Source of the DNA: Campylorhamphus procurvoides
Lineage: Eukaryota; Chordata; Aves; Passeriformes; Dendrocolaptidae
DNA length: 64,000 nt
Assembly (NCBI GenBank): GCA_013396655.1
Contig: WBMV01008303.1
Span: 1,214,358-1,278,357, forward strand
Direction of reading: 5' to 3'
The position numbers and the translations under genes were made by a program. Shown here in pieces: positions 35,881-49,660 of the stretch (positions within the stretch are counted from its first letter, which is position 1; the number at the start of each line of letters is the position of its first letter). Below the pieces are notes generated by a model. It was not told the origin of the DNA, did not search any database, and saw only the letters and a program-made list of their open reading frames with translations.

Positions 35881-38800
35881 CCCCATGCAAGAGATCTCTG
35901 AAAATACAAACTATTACTGGACCACTGGAAAGGCACTGGCTCATTTGCTTCTTTACTCAGACTGGCTCAAAGCTTGTTACTCCCCAGCTGTGAATGTCAC
36001 AGCCATGGCCCCAGTGCCAGATTTAGCTGAGCCTGATGGCTGTGATGAATCTGATGAGATCAGGAAACAGCTTAAAGTGACCAGTACACAGCAGAGGTGG
36101 GCATGTCTATTGCTATTTCCATGGATGCAATTAATTGAAGACAAGTCCAAAGGCTTTTCTCTTCCAATGATTTTGGCTTTCTTTATTCAGGGAAGAAGAA
36201 GAAAAATCCTTCTTTTCCTCTGTGCTTAAAATTAGCTTAGAGTTCTCAATTAACACAGGTCATTGTTGGCACTTTACTTTCTCAGTCAAGCTGTGCTGAG
36301 GGCCAGCCCCTGGTGTCAGCTCCTCAGTGCAGTAATCTGGGAAAGAAAACAAACTCACCATGGATGCCAGCATGGGCATCTGTGACAGTGCACACAAAGC
36401 AGAGAAGAAGAAGCCATTGGGGTAACCTGGGGTGTCAAAACTACCCTTCCTAAGCTGGCACTGCTGACTTCATGTAATGAGATTACTTTTTTGAGATGGT
36501 TTTTGTCCCTGTGCAGAGTTCATGGAAGTGACAGATTTATTTTTTTTTTCTGGCATGGGGGGTGAAAGAAGAAGGTCTGAAGCAGTTGAATCCTACATGA
36601 TTCTGCTTTGCCCCATCCTGACCCTATTCAAGTTTCAGAGTCAGCAACCCAAAATCCTGTGAGTCAGGGAAGAGGCTGCGTGGGGCAAGCCCTGTCCTAG
36701 GGTATGGTCTCCTGGGAGGGAGCTGAGGGAACAACCCCCTCTCCAGCCTTCCCCCTACCACTGCTGTGGAAGTGCTGTGGTTTGCTCAGCTGCCTGGAAA
36801 ACAGTGGTGGGGAGGGTTTTCTACCAGGGAGGTGTAACAGGCATGGTGCTGAGGCTGCCGCTGCCTCTGGTGTGCCCAGAGGGGCTGGAGGTGCTGTCAC
36901 TGGCAGCTCCCTGAGTGCAGTGCTCAGCCCTTCTCCTGCGTGTGGTCTTATTTTGGTTTGTGCTAATTCTTGTTACAGCGTGGGAAGTTGCCAGAGCGGT
37001 GATGCTCATGCTGCTGATCAGCCTGTATAAAAGTTTCTTTGTTTGGCTGCCTCAGTTCTTGGAATTGATCTAGGCCAGGCAGCATCTTGAAAAACACTGA
37101 CTAGAAAAATATCTTCCACCTGATACCTTCCTTTTAGCACAGATTCAAAGGGAAAAACAGGGCTGCAAAAGAGTGCAGGCATCCTGTGTGGGGAGGAGGT
37201 GTCAGCAGCTGAGTCAGGCTCACAGAACAGCATTTAAACAGAAATCTGTGAGTGTCTGCTGGGCTGCACACAGCTCTGTCCCTGTGCTGTGCCCACAAGG
37301 TGGGTGAGCCTTTGCAGGGGGCACAGTAACTAACACACACTTAGAAAGTATGATACCCATGGGTTTGGCCCGTGCACTGTGGCCTGGCAGGTACCACCTG
37401 CAGAAATGGAATAGTCATCCTGTTTCTGAGTAACAGGCTGATCACAGTGAAATCAGGAGCTCCAGTGCAGGGTCTCACTGAACTCATGATAGCAATCGCT
37501 AATTTCCAATAAATTTGTTTTCCAGCAGCTTTGAGTTTTCATGGGTGAAGAAGAATTTCCTTTGATTTGCATTTTTGATAAAAGTGATACTTTTTTGTTG
37601 CCAGAAGTTGTGGGGTCAGTTGCTCCCTTGCGTGCTGTCCTATATACAGCTGTCCCCAATCTTGCTAGTCCTGGGATGTTAGGTCATACAAGCTGTGACA
37701 CTTGCCCTAAAAACACGAGGCTTGAAACCTCAAGTACTCATTATTATTATTTCCATTACAGACCCATTCAGCATTTTGCAGTCTAGTATCTAATGTTACA
37801 GGAATATATTGTCCAGGAGCCTAAGCCCAGGAAGCTTGTATTGGATACCTGCAAGGCAAACCAAGGGGGAAAAGGGGCCTGGCAGCCAAGGATGCACAGT
37901 GGTTTGTCTCAGGATAGCTGACAGGTCAGGGCAGAAAGGGAAATAGGCTTTAGATCTTCTTTGCCCCCTCACCTGGGGGTAACAGTCTCTGAAACTGCTG
38001 GTTTGAGCACTGCTGGCTCCTGACTCACTGCTGGCTCCTGACTCAAAGAGCATAACAAATTCGCAGTTCAAAGTGTGGTATTTTGTAGTACCACACTGGG
38101 CATGGAGAGGACTCTGAAACAGTGCTTGAAATCCAGGTTGGATCCCCTGCAGGTGGACAGGGTGGCTGTGCAGCTGCAGCCCCAGAGCGTGACACTCCCC
38201 TGGGAAGCACAGAATGGTCCCCTCTGCAAACAATACTCCTTGAGAGTGAATTTTCTCTCTGACCAGGCCTGGATTTCCCTAACTCATGCTGTGTTTGTGG
38301 TTGTTTAGTGGATTTTTGGCACCTGGTGAGATGGGACGGGACAGGACAGGGCCTTTTCTGCCTCTGTGACAGCCCATGTGTATGTGCAGTGTGTGCTCCA
38401 GTGTGCCCATGCCAGCCATGTCCTCGCTGGGACAGTGAGCACTTCCTTCTCTCTTCACTCACATTCATTGGTTTGTTTGCAAAAACAGTTTTGGAGGGTT
38501 TCCAGGAAGCAGAGGGTTGGAGTTTGGAAGGTCAGCTGGCATCCAGCTGCCCAAGGTACCTGGGAGCTTTACTTGCACTGCAGAAATTTCCAGAAGCCTA
38601 CTCGTGTCCTAAAGCCCTCTGCACCAGTGTGAGTGCTGGCACTGCTCGTGCCTGCAGTCATGGGGAGGGAACAAGGACAATCCTGTGGGCCTGGAAAAGG
38701 GTGATTTTTCTGTATCTTCTTCCACCCTCCTGCTTTAGGGCTCTGGTTGTTTTCCTTAGGTGAACAGAGATCCAGAAATGTGAACTCTGGCTCTGGCGTG

Positions 38801-41268
38801 TACTGAGAACTCAGAAGGGGTGGAGGCCTCTTTCCCTCAGTGTAATGTTTCTTTGCTCTCTCCATCCCAAGGGCATTTTGTTTTCACTGTGCTTTCTTCA
38901 TCACTCCTAAGTGACTCTCTCTATGATCTTATCTCCATCCTCTCTGCCCTCCTCACTTCCCATGCCCAGCCTGCACTCTTGGCTTCTTTCCTCACAGTAT
39001 CTCATGTTCCTCTCTCCCCGACTGTCCCCTCACCAGTCACACAGCCTGCCTTCTGCCCTCCTACTGCCACATTTGTCCTTCTCTTCTTTCTCAGATTCTT
39101 TCTTGTCCTTCCCTCTACTTTGTAGCTGGTTTCTCTGTGTCTTTCAAGTACTCAGGTCCCTACCCTCTGTCTGTGGCAGAAGATAACTCTGTCCTGAGGG
39201 CAGAATAACACTTGTATGCACAGTTCTTGAGAAACACCTAATTCTGATATTGTTTTCTTATAAACCACTTGCCAAGTTTAACTCAAAAACAGACCAGACA
39301 AGGTTTGCCAAGTCTTCGCTGTTGATCAGTTCGGTGCTTCTGTAGCTCGTGGTTCCTCTGAGCCCAGGCAGGGAGCCCAGCATCCCCCTCCCACGTGCTG
39401 AGCTCACAGGGAGCTGTCACAGTTTATTCTAAGAAATCAGCTAATGTACAGTACTCGGCAGGAGCACCCCTCCCCTGGGAGGATCAGCAGAATTAGGATG
39501 TGCAGCAAGTTATCTTGGGGATTACACAATCTTATCACCTCCTCCAGGGCACCAGGGAGCGGCGAGCTGGGAGCGCTCTGACTCACACTTCCCCTGCGAG
39601 GTGGTACAGGTTTCTTGACTCATTTCCTCCCAGGACTTTTGTTTCCTTAGGGCTCTCCCCCAACAGCACAAGCACAAAAATGACAGTGACAAGGAAGTCG
39701 AGGTGGCCTCCAAGCCGCAGTAGTGCCTGTCCTGTGCTCCCAGTCTGTTCTCAGTGCGGGTGGGAAGGCTGTGCTGCTCAGCACAGAGAGCCATTGCTGC
39801 TCAGGGGTGGTGAGAGGTTGGTTTGGCTCCCTCAGGCAGCTGGGTCCTCCCTGAGCACTTTGGCTGCTTTGTAGTTTTTAAGTCAGAAATACGCCATGAT
39901 ATATTTACTAGTTAAATGCACAGAAGGGATCAGCCTCCTGTGACAGGCAGCTTATTCCTGCATCATCTGAGTCTGGAATGGAGAAAAGGGGTAGGAGCTG
40001 GGTGTGGACAGAGCTGCTGTGGCACTCATCCTGCCCAGAAGCCAGCTAATTACTAAAACCAGATATTCTAGGCAACTATGATGGGCTTGCCTTGCGTCTG
40101 GCTCTTCGTTTAGGCTGGTGCCAGCTCTCAGTCTCCAGCACCTCTCTGCATACTTGCTGTTTTTCTTCAAGCCTCTGGCCTCATAGGTCTATTTCATGAT
40201 GAGATAGTCCAGGATATGATTTTTATATTTTTTTAGGAAGGTTCTCAGCCTTGGTAGTGACAGGGAGAGCTTGGAAAATATGACTCTGTAAGGGATCAAC
40301 AGCTTGAAGGCCAATAACGAGTCACATGCAGCTATTCCACCCTGACACCCCTACTATTAGCATTTGTTCTATTGTTTGCTGGAGAGCTGACTCCTGAGTT
40401 CAGAGCACTTGGAATAAGCCTTGGACCACTTGCTCACCTACTTCAGTGGAGTGCTCAGTTACTGGAATAGCTGTCTCCTCAATACCTGGAAATATTCTTT
40501 GTCTCTGCATCACAGCCTAGTTTTAGAGTGTGACATGAATTAAGTTCAGGTTGCTGGTCATCCCCAGGGCTCAATTTTGTCAAGCCTTTTTATTAGAGAA
40601 AGGATCCATATGAGGTCTGAGAGGTCCTGCTTATCTCTCCTGTGACCTGACGGGCAGTGTGTGTTCCCAGACACACTGATAGAAGGTCAGAGCCTGGTTT
40701 GGTGCAGCACATCCCTGGAGAGCTCCAGATCAGGCTGTAGCAGCTGGTGGACTTCCTGACGTCTGCCTCTGATACCACCCCATGTCAGTAGTGAGAAGTC
40801 ACCCTGGATTGTGTCTCCCTGCTGGTAGAGAGCAAATGGAAACAAGCAGGCCTTTCCATTTTGTGTATTATGGCTTCTCTGAAAACACTGGAAGAGCTGA
40901 GAAGAGAGTAAATGTGACACAGTTCTCATGTTTATTTGTGTGCCTGTAGCTTGGATGAGAGACAGGAGGGAAGTGTGACTGTGAGAGGCTCCACGGGGGA
41001 CTCCTTCCTCCTACCCAGGATGTGTCTTGCTGAATGAAGGTTTACTCACAGTACTTAGTGAAAAAGTTGTCCCAGGGAAGGGGGGTGTGTGTTAGTCCTT
41101 TGGGAAGCCTGGCTTTCCATGCAGGTCAGGACAGCATGGCATGACCAGGCTCTGTTGAGATGCAGGCAACCTGCATTGTGCCTCCCAAATCACCACTTTA
41201 CAAGGGATGAAACTCAGCCTGGGTTGAGCTGAGACTTTTGTTACTCTGACAGCAGAGATGATAGGAAG
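35881..41268. other. No gene recognised
   Basis: Non-coding sequence. A perfect 18-bp tandem duplication sits at 38008-38043. A run of pyrimidine-rich sequence at about 38.90-39.13 kb creates a long open frame of low complexity (rich in S, L and P), which is not evidence of a gene. Confidence 0.5.
38008..38043. repeat. 18-bp unit, two tandem copies
   Basis: The unit CACTGCTGGCTCCTGACT occurs twice in a row with no mismatch. A small slippage-type duplication. Confidence 0.85.
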
Positions 41269-41317
41269 GTCTTTTGTTCTTCTTTGTTTCTTTCCTTTTT
41301 TTTTCTTTTCTTTTTTC
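41269..41317. repeat. Polypyrimidine tract
   Basis: About 49 bases almost entirely of T and C, followed by GTTAGCAG. It could be a simple low-complexity tract or an unusually strong splice-acceptor tract on the + strand (see findings). Confidence 0.7.
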
Positions 41318-41440
41318 GTTAGCAGGAGCATTTGCTGTTCATCTTGTTAGCTATTAATAGCCCAGCAATGCTGCATCCAGCAGTGCCGGCCCTGTGCCTG
41401 AGCCAGGAGATAATAGCCAAGATTTCCCACTCAGTTACAG

Positions 41441-44400
41441 GTGTACAAAGCCATCAGCAATGCTCCTGCAAGAATCACAAAGGCAAGTACTAGGTAGAGT
41501 GTCTTACAAGAAGGAAGGATGCCAAAGGTTCCCCAGCTTTTAGAAAGGGGAAGAAGGAGAGCCTGCAGCACACCTGTGTCTGGAGAACAGGAGTTACAGC
41601 TTTGACCTCTGCCTTAGGTGGAGGGAGATGGTGTGGAAAGGCTCAGTGGCAGGGGAACAGGAGAGCTGTGTTGTGAAATATCCCAGCAAGTGTCAGGTTT
41701 ATTGCTGTTGAAAGGAGGGATTACAAATGTGGCCAAAGCGTAACTCCGATCATCTCCTCTTGGAAATCTGTAGCAGATGATTCCTGTGCCCATTTCTGTG
41801 TGTATTATGTCACTGCTCTTTTCCTTTTTGCCTTCTGTTTATTGACCTTTAAGCAGAAAATTTATAGGTTGTAATAGAGTGTAAAATTTATATTAGGAGT
41901 GGTATAATCTTACTGTGGCTGCCGTAACTGTATCTTAAAGGGCCTCTTTAGCAGGAAAAGCCTGACTGAATACAGTGAGTTCTACAGCAGGTCCCTCTTC
42001 CCCTCTACTCCCACAGGGTACCTTGGGTTAGGGAGTGATGTGGATGAGAAGGGTGAGGAATGGCTTGTGTGGGCCCAGGTCACCATGACTAATGGAGGAG
42101 AGGCTCCTCTGCTGACTTTGAAAAACAACCAGTTCTGCTCTGGCTGTCCCAGGTTTGGAGAGGTGGAAGGATTTTGTAGTAGGAACTGGTCTCATTCTTT
42201 CCTCCCTCTCTGATATCCCTGATTGCTGTCCTGGAACACTGTGAGTTTATCCTTCATCTCTGCAAGGATTTTCTCCTAATACATCTGATAGTCAAAGAAG
42301 CAGTTTTACAGCTTTGTCCTGTACTTACGGTAAGAGTTCTTGTTTGGCAGCACTTGCAGTCTAAATAATTCAAGATAAAACCACAGCAGATAAAACACAG
42401 GGCACAAATCGAAGGAAAGGTTAGCAAGAGGGCACTTCAGACGTAAAACAATTTAGACACACTGAACTATTTTATTTTCTTTCATTGGAAAGGTTGACAT
42501 TGGTAACATGGGGAGAGGACTTTCCTGGGAGGCTTGTGTTGAGTTTGCAGATCTGGTCGGAACAGAGCTCTCTGCCCATCTGCTCCCATGCCTCGGTCTG
42601 CTAAACCTGCACAAGGGGAAAGTCTGTGCAGCAAACAAAAGGCAGCTTTGACGTCAAGACCTGGGACTGTTGCCCTGACACTGGGAGGTGGAGCACGGAG
42701 AGGAATCCGCAGCTAATAGGCTCTGGACTGGAGTGCACTTTGGCAGAGGGACAGCTACTATCCCTTCTTTCCAGGAATAATATTGTTTATTTCTATCTCA
42801 CTCTCTCTGGCTACAGTTACCCTAGTCAGGTTTCACTTCACCTGTCTCTCCCATAAAGTCATCAGAGCCCAGGGAAAATTGAATCTGCAGACTCCCCATC
42901 CTCCAGAGCCTCTTCCCCGAAGAGCTGTGCTGCGTATTCATTTTGTTTCTTTGCTTTGATGAGTTCATGGCCACAGCTTTCTCTTACTGAAGCTTCTGCT
43001 GGTGCAGTTTAATAACCACCTGCCCATGCAGCGTGCTGTGTCTCTGGGTGGCTGCACCCATGTGCAGGTGCTGAGGGGCAGTGGTGGCTGCAGCTCTGGG
43101 TGTACACTGAAGTGTGTGTAACTGCAGGGGGTGGTTCTGGTTTGCGCAAAAGGCTCTGTCCTGTGTACAAGAGCTTTGTTCTGGGAAGCTCCAAAATGTC
43201 GCAACGCAGCGCAGTCACAACCTGAAGTTCAGTGGATTTGCTGCGTGGGTTTCATTGGCTGTGGAATTGTTAAAAAAAGGCACTATTTTTACATCCATTT
43301 CAGGTTGCCAGCCTTTCCTGGGCAGACTGTACAAACTGTTGAGTCATGGATCAAACCTTTAGTAAACTGTTCCGTGTTTTCTGTTTTATTCATCTTTCCT
43401 ACCCCTGCAGTTCAGGTCAGTGCATGTTTGCCCCCTGTGCACACAGGGACTCTCTGTGGCCTTTGAATGTTTAGGAGCTGAATCCCAGCCTCTGGACAGG
43501 ATGGCAAAGGCTCTCTTGGGTGCAGCTGTATTTGGCTGCGTATGATCCAGGAGGAGATGAAGGGGAACTTTATGACCAGCTTTGGGAAGCTTCACCCAAT
43601 AAATCAAATACAAGTTTGTCTCAGAGTCCTGTGAGCTGTAGTCCCTGATCACCTGTTCTTTAGGTTGGCTGCAGGGACCAACCTGTAAATAAGCATTGCC
43701 ACCGCTGCACAAGCAGTACTGCTACTCAGACTGTGGATTTAGAGACTTTTTTGCCAGCTCTTGTTTAACCCTTCCAAGATTTAAGCTCATGAAAGTGTGT
43801 TGCACCTCTTTTTACATAGACAAGCAATATGGATGAGAAGTATTGACAATAAGCCTATGAGATATTAATGGCATAGGAGTTTAGAGTTCTGTTTGGTTTT
43901 GACTTTTTTTTAATTCAAGTCACCCCTTTAAAACACATGAGTTCATTTTTTCCATTCAGGATCAGTTACTCAAGATTGTCCCTGGTGAGATCTGACTTGC
44001 TTTGTTATGTTGGCGACCATTTGCTTCCTCCTCCCACCTCAAACTCAGTCATGGAGATTGTCTGTGTCAAAAAAAAAAAAGTTTAAACCAAATTTGCAGC
44101 AGCTCCTCAAACTGGAACATTTAACAGGGGATGTTTTTTCCTTCCAGTTCTTAGCACAAGCCTGTTGCTCTCATCTTGCAACATGCACTTGAGGATCTGC
44201 AAGTTTTCAAGCTTGGTTCAGAGCTGTCTCTGTACTTCCCTAATCTGAATTCCTCACTGCGTGTGTTGTAAGAGTTTTCATGTGTCACTCTACACAGAAG
44301 CCAGATCCCAAGAAACAGTAAAAACCTTAATTTTAAAAAGATTGATTTCCTCTTACAGTCTCCTGCCCTGCTGTGTGATTGGCTGGTTGGCAGATGAGGG

Positions 44401-47400
44401 GTTCCACTCTTGTCTTGTCTGATTTCCTGGAAGAGCCTGGCTGAAGTGACTGCAGGAAGGAGGATGGGAGGGACTGCCTTGCAAAAAAACTGGTAATAGA
44501 TGAGTGTTAATGGAGAAGAAAGAGTTCTTGGACTCTTTAATTTCCCCAGCCTTCCTAGGAAAGGGAGGAGAAGGAATGCAGCTCTCCAACACCACACTGT
44601 TCCAGCTGCCTCCTACCCTTCCATATAAGCACTAGCTCATTGTTTTCATGTTGAGCAACAGAGAAGATGCTCCAGTTGTACCTGAAGCACCTTAACACTT
44701 ATACCATGGTTTCTCATTCTGTTTCCCACTGCATTTTAATTGCAGCCTGTTACTTAGAGACCTTGTTGTGCCCTTGTTGTGAGAAGAGAAGGTGCTGCCC
44801 AGATGTTTCAGCAGGGGAGGAAGGAGAGGTGGGACGCTTGGAGACACAGGAGAGGACTGGAAAGATGAGCACACTGGCTGGGTGCTCCTGATAAACTGAT
44901 TGGCAGTCAAGTAATTAGCTCTGTCACGCTGCCATTGCTGAGCATTGATGCAATTGCTCAGATCAGGCTTTCAAGGTTTCTTGCCCAAGTCCCAGTCCTA
45001 ACAACCCCACTGCAGAGGGGAAACTGGTGTGATAAATCCCACGGCTTCCCAGCCATGATAGTTGTAGCTAGGGGATGAAAACAGGCAAGTGGAGAATTTC
45101 TGAGTATCAATAAAGTCAAATCCAAACCCTGACTTTCATGCTATCTGGGCAGAAAGACTTGCTGGAGATGTGTGGAGAATTGAGCCCTGTGAGGTGAGCC
45201 TGGGACACGAGTGGTTTGCTGGAACAATGCAGCAGTTACCTTCATGATGACTGAAGAAGTTCACTGGGAAATGGGCTGTGGCTGTTTGGACAGACTTTGA
45301 GCACCCAGAAGGAACAGGGAGGGATGTAGAGAACAGCAAGAAAGGGAAATATGCTTTTTGTTGTTCTTTTTTTTTTAACTATACTGTGGTGTGAGGTTGG
45401 ACAGATGAGTGGCTGATCCTTGTAGTTTAGAATATGTTTGTCTTTATGTTGAGGCCAGAAGAAAAGGGGGGCAAATAGCTGGGGGAAATAAAGGATATTG
45501 GAAATCCCCTGTGGAAAACAGATAAGATGTAGAGGGAACGTGTGAAGTCTAGAAGTCAACTGAGGAGCTACTTTCTTTTGAGAAGGAAGAGTGGAAATAA
45601 TGCAAGGAGTGAAAAGGGTGAAAATAAACTGCTAGAGAAGAGAGTGAATGGAACATGGCCTGAATAAAATGGGGAATGAAAGCAGCCAAAGTGTGTGAGT
45701 TGGTGTGGGGTTTACATTGGGTTCTGTGTTGTGCTGAATGCCCATGGCATCAGACTGCTCACTCACTCCTTTCTGTGTCAATGTGCCAGAGCAGGTGCAT
45801 GGTACAGCCAGGGCCACTCTGACCTCAGGGAGTACTCACAGCCCCTGCCATCCTTGGGATGGTTGGGCTTCGAGCAGCAACACCCTCTGTGCTGGGGGAA
45901 AACTCTTCACTGGCTCATCAGGAATTGAGGGGTTGTTCCTATAGCCCGTTGCAGACTTGCTCTTGTCTCCTGGGTGCTTCCTTCCTTCCACCCTCCTGCT
46001 GGGGGACACAGTGCACGAGACAGGTGTGTGATGTTGTAGCACTAACCAGCAAGTCACCATCCTGAGGATTAGACATTATTTATAATTGTGCAATTAGGCC
46101 TTGATGGCTGCAGAATCAGTACATCTGGAATGAAGAAGTAAAGAAGGATTGGAACATCTTGTTCAGCTGATTCAGAGGTTTTCTGAGAAAAGGTGGAAGC
46201 TCTGAGGTCCTGTCAAAGGCAAGACAAAGCAGCAGCACAATTAAAGTTGTGGAGAAGGAATTAAGGACAACCATTTATCAAGCTTGAGTACACTGTGTGT
46301 GCAAATTGGCAGCAGTGATGGTACACCCTGTATTAGGAGGTCAATACATGAAGGCAGGGTTACGTACTCAGTTTGTGCAGTGTTGCGTTGCCTGAAGGGT
46401 GGAATCACATCTGGGATTGTTTTTCTGGGATTCAAACTTCACTCTTTTGGCTAGCAGAACTGGAGTGAGCAGCGAGGAAAAATAATACCTGGCTTTCTAA
46501 ATAGAAAGAAAAAAGGATTTTGGTTTGTGTTTTGGGTTTTGGAGCATTCCCTGCATCTTCCTTCTCCCATATCAATAAAATCACCCACCTTGCTCTTCCT
46601 GAGTGCGAGTTAAATTAGCTGTGTTGTCTGTAACTTAAGAGCAGTCAGAGTTGTAGCAGCTGTAACTTAAATAGATATATTTCCTATGTAACTATATATT
46701 ACATGTTTATCCCATACATTAATATCTAATGGGTAGGTTTCTCCTGGCTCATCATAACAGACCTGGAGAGGTCCAGCTGCCACATGCAAAGAATTGTCCT
46801 TAAAGCTGTTTCCCCGTTCATCAGTTCAGCTGATGCCTCTCCTGCCACTCGAAAAGGGGGTTCTGCTTACATGATGTTGGCGCAGTCAGAGGGGTTTAAG
46901 AACATGGTTAACCTTCCCACATATCCAGGATGAGTTTAGGACCTGCTGTATTGTAGTGTCGGTTTTCGAGATGTTTACTCAAAGAAGCTGCCTGAAATTT
47001 AACGAGAGGAGCTAAATTAGGAAGTCTTGGAAATAACTCAGATTGTAGGTGGAGGAGGAAGAGCATCACCTGTCAGCCCTCACCAAAGGCATTCAAAGAC
47101 TCAGAGAAACTGTTTGCAACTCGTCACCCAGGGGAGTGGTTGTCAGCACATTTGACATGGGTAACTCAAAACGTGCCATCAGGAAGCCCTCCTGACAGTA
47201 GGCGTCCTCTAATTAGTCATCTTTTGTGGGTGGCAGCAGCAATCCATGGAAACCCCCCTGTTCTGAGGACTGCAGCTTGAAAACCATGGGTGTAAGACAG
47301 CTTGATGGTGCCTCTGGTGATGTTGGTGTGTATTTTATCATGTCTTTTCTTCCTCCCTTCCTGTGCCAGATAAGGGCTTACATCTGGGGGAAGTCAGGCT

Positions 47401-49138
47401 CTGCATTCCCACATGGTCACAGCAGACATTGTGCTGCTGGGTCAGAGCCACTGCAGGTTTGTCCAGAGACAATGTGTATGGGTTTTCAGCAAGAGCTCAT
47501 GTCCTCCCCCAATCTGGAACATTCTGACCTCTGGAGGTGTCTCAGGAATGTGGATTTTTGCTGTTTGTTCTCCACTCGGGTATCAAGAGATGGTTTCCTT
47601 TGCAGTTGTTCCTTCTGGAAAAGTGAGACCATGTCATGGTCCAGTGTCAGACTCACCATCCTTTTGATGTCTGGCTGTTTCCTTGGCTACTACAAGCCGA
47701 AAAAGCAGTCACCAAATAAACTGTGGAGGTTGGGGATGTGGAGAGTAGGACAGACTGCCTTTTGGATGGTGTGCATGCTCAGTGGCCTCATTTTACAAAC
47801 CACACCACAGGGTGTGAAAGTACGAGAAGTTCCAGCCTCTTGAGGTTTTCCAGGTAGAGGAAGCTGATAAGCCAAGCCAGCGTGGTTTTGGATCCCATGG
47901 AAAAGGCAGTGTTGCATGTCACTTGCTTACTAGAAGGTAAACACAGTGGCCCTAGGTATGTGCTCTGTAACAACAGTGCTTATTGCTAGAATTCTCCCAC
48001 ACAGGCCAGTGTGAATAACTCCCTGCATGGGCCTGACTTCTCTGTGGTCAGTGTCTCAAGAGGATCCGTAATGTGTTCTGGGATCTCTGTAGAATCTCCA
48101 TCTTGACATTTTCTTCTTTTTCCTCTTGGGTGTAATAAATAATTTTTAAGGAAGCTCTTGAGAAGGATGTGGAATGAGACTGAAAGCCTTCTCTCTTCCA
48201 GAAGCCCCCCCCAATATGTGTAAACAGCAGTAAATATTTTTCATTGCAGTTGTCACACTTGGTTTAAGATCTCGAAGGTGAAAGTCCATCGTAAACTTTC
48301 TGTTACCCAAATATGCTTCTTTGACCTTATGAAAACCAAATAAACACACAGTATTGTGGCCTTGGGGACAGGCCAGGAAAAACTCAGTAAATGGAGTAAT
48401 ATCATCACCTTTCATGGAAGTGCAGATGATTGAAGGAAAAGTGTGTGCTGTCATATCAGAGAAACCCATTTAGTTTATTTACTTACTTTCAGCTCCTAAT
48501 TTTCATCCACCATGTTCTGGGTTTTTCTGGCTGTTACTTGTCAGCCAGGTGCTCAGAGAGCTTCCTTCTGAAAACCCAAAATCTGGCTGCAGATAAATGC
48601 TGTGCTGGGGGAAGCTGGACTGTGAGTCCATCACTGTGGCACAGTTTCCTTGAACCACAGGAGGTTAGCTAAGAAAAGAACTTGGCCCCAGCCATGTCTG
48701 GCTCATGCTATAGACATCTATTCCCTAGAAATAAACTTTATAGCTAGGTGTGTGCTGGGCTGTGCTTGGAATGGAGTTAGGAGCTGAGGTGGCTCCACAG
48801 GAACTCATGGGAAAGCCTGGGGCAGAAAAGCTGCCCCATAAAATGAGGGGGCTGTTGGAAGTGTGATGACATGACTGCCCTTGAGTGTGGTCTTTGTGCA
48901 CTACTGGCATAATGACGATGGGGATCATGCCCAGCCTAGATTGCCTGTGTTAGCCCTAACCTAGTTTAAACCTCACTGTTGTGTGGCAAATCTCCATCTG
49001 GTATTTATTATCACTGATGCTTCCTGGTACAACGTGTGCTGGAAAGGGGTTTTGGTGCAGCACCCAGGCATGGCTGCTGCCTCTGGCAGAGCCATTTTCA
49101 AATTCAGGAGCTGGAATTACTGAAAGCAAAGCCAGGGT
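41441..49138. other. No gene recognised
   Basis: Non-coding sequence with short A runs (for example near 44.07 kb) and no identifiable repeats. A perfect TGACGTCA palindrome is at 42649-42656. Open frames up to 205 codons (47226-47843) show no family motif. Confidence 0.5.
42649..42656. promoter_or_regulatory. Perfect CRE palindrome TGACGTCA
   Basis: The full consensus site for CREB/ATF proteins, within the longer palindrome TTGACGTCAA. An 8-base match is expected about once per 65 kb by chance at equal base frequencies, and less often when CpG is depleted. Function is not implied. Confidence 0.3.
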
Positions 49139-49217
49139 ATGGCAGGAGCAGGGAGGCAGTGCTGGGCAGGGGATGGCAGGAGCAGGGGATGGCAGGGGCA
49201 GGCAAGGGGAGCTGGGG
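49139..49217 (+). repeat. G-rich minisatellite with G-quadruplex pattern
   Basis: Imperfect copies of a unit like GGATGGCAGGAGCAG. At 49185-49217 four GGGG runs are separated by loops of 6, 7 and 4 bases, which fits the standard intramolecular G-quadruplex rule. Confidence 0.7.
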
Positions 49218-49319
49218 AAATGCTGGGAGCTGCTGCTGCCAGCTGCTAGTCCAGACAGGCTGCAGCTGGGCTTATCCATTGCCAGCACTGGAAAAAAAAA
49301 GGGCAAAATAATGCTCATG

Positions 49320-49660
49320 GGATTGAGCTGAAAAAGGCGAGGGAGTGTGTGGAGGGCTGAGGGTCTGTGCAGCTCAGGCTCTGTGCTGGGATCCATCCCT
49401 GGCCCTGGCCTGGCCGTGCCCCCACCCGGGGGGAGCAGACCCAGCGGTTCTGGGAATGGCTCAGACCGAGTCAGCAGCACCAGTTCTGGGAACTGCGGCC
49501 CCGGGCCCTGCGGGACGCTTCAGGGAATTCTCCCTGCCATTCCAAGGATGGCAAAAGAGCTCGCCCAGTGACCTGGGGCTCCCCAGCAGCCGGGGGCAAA
49601 CGTTTGGAGTGGTGCCACAGCGCTGGGAAGGTTACCAGAGGCGCGAGGGCCTGGAGATTT
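49320..49660. other. CpG-dense patch
   Basis: About 15 CpG dinucleotides in roughly 340 GC-rich bases, against a CpG-poor background. Open frames exist on the + strand in all three phases, which reflects base composition. It could be an unmethylated regulatory element, an alternative first exon, or a young repeat. No TATA box or recognisable exon was seen. Confidence 0.5.
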
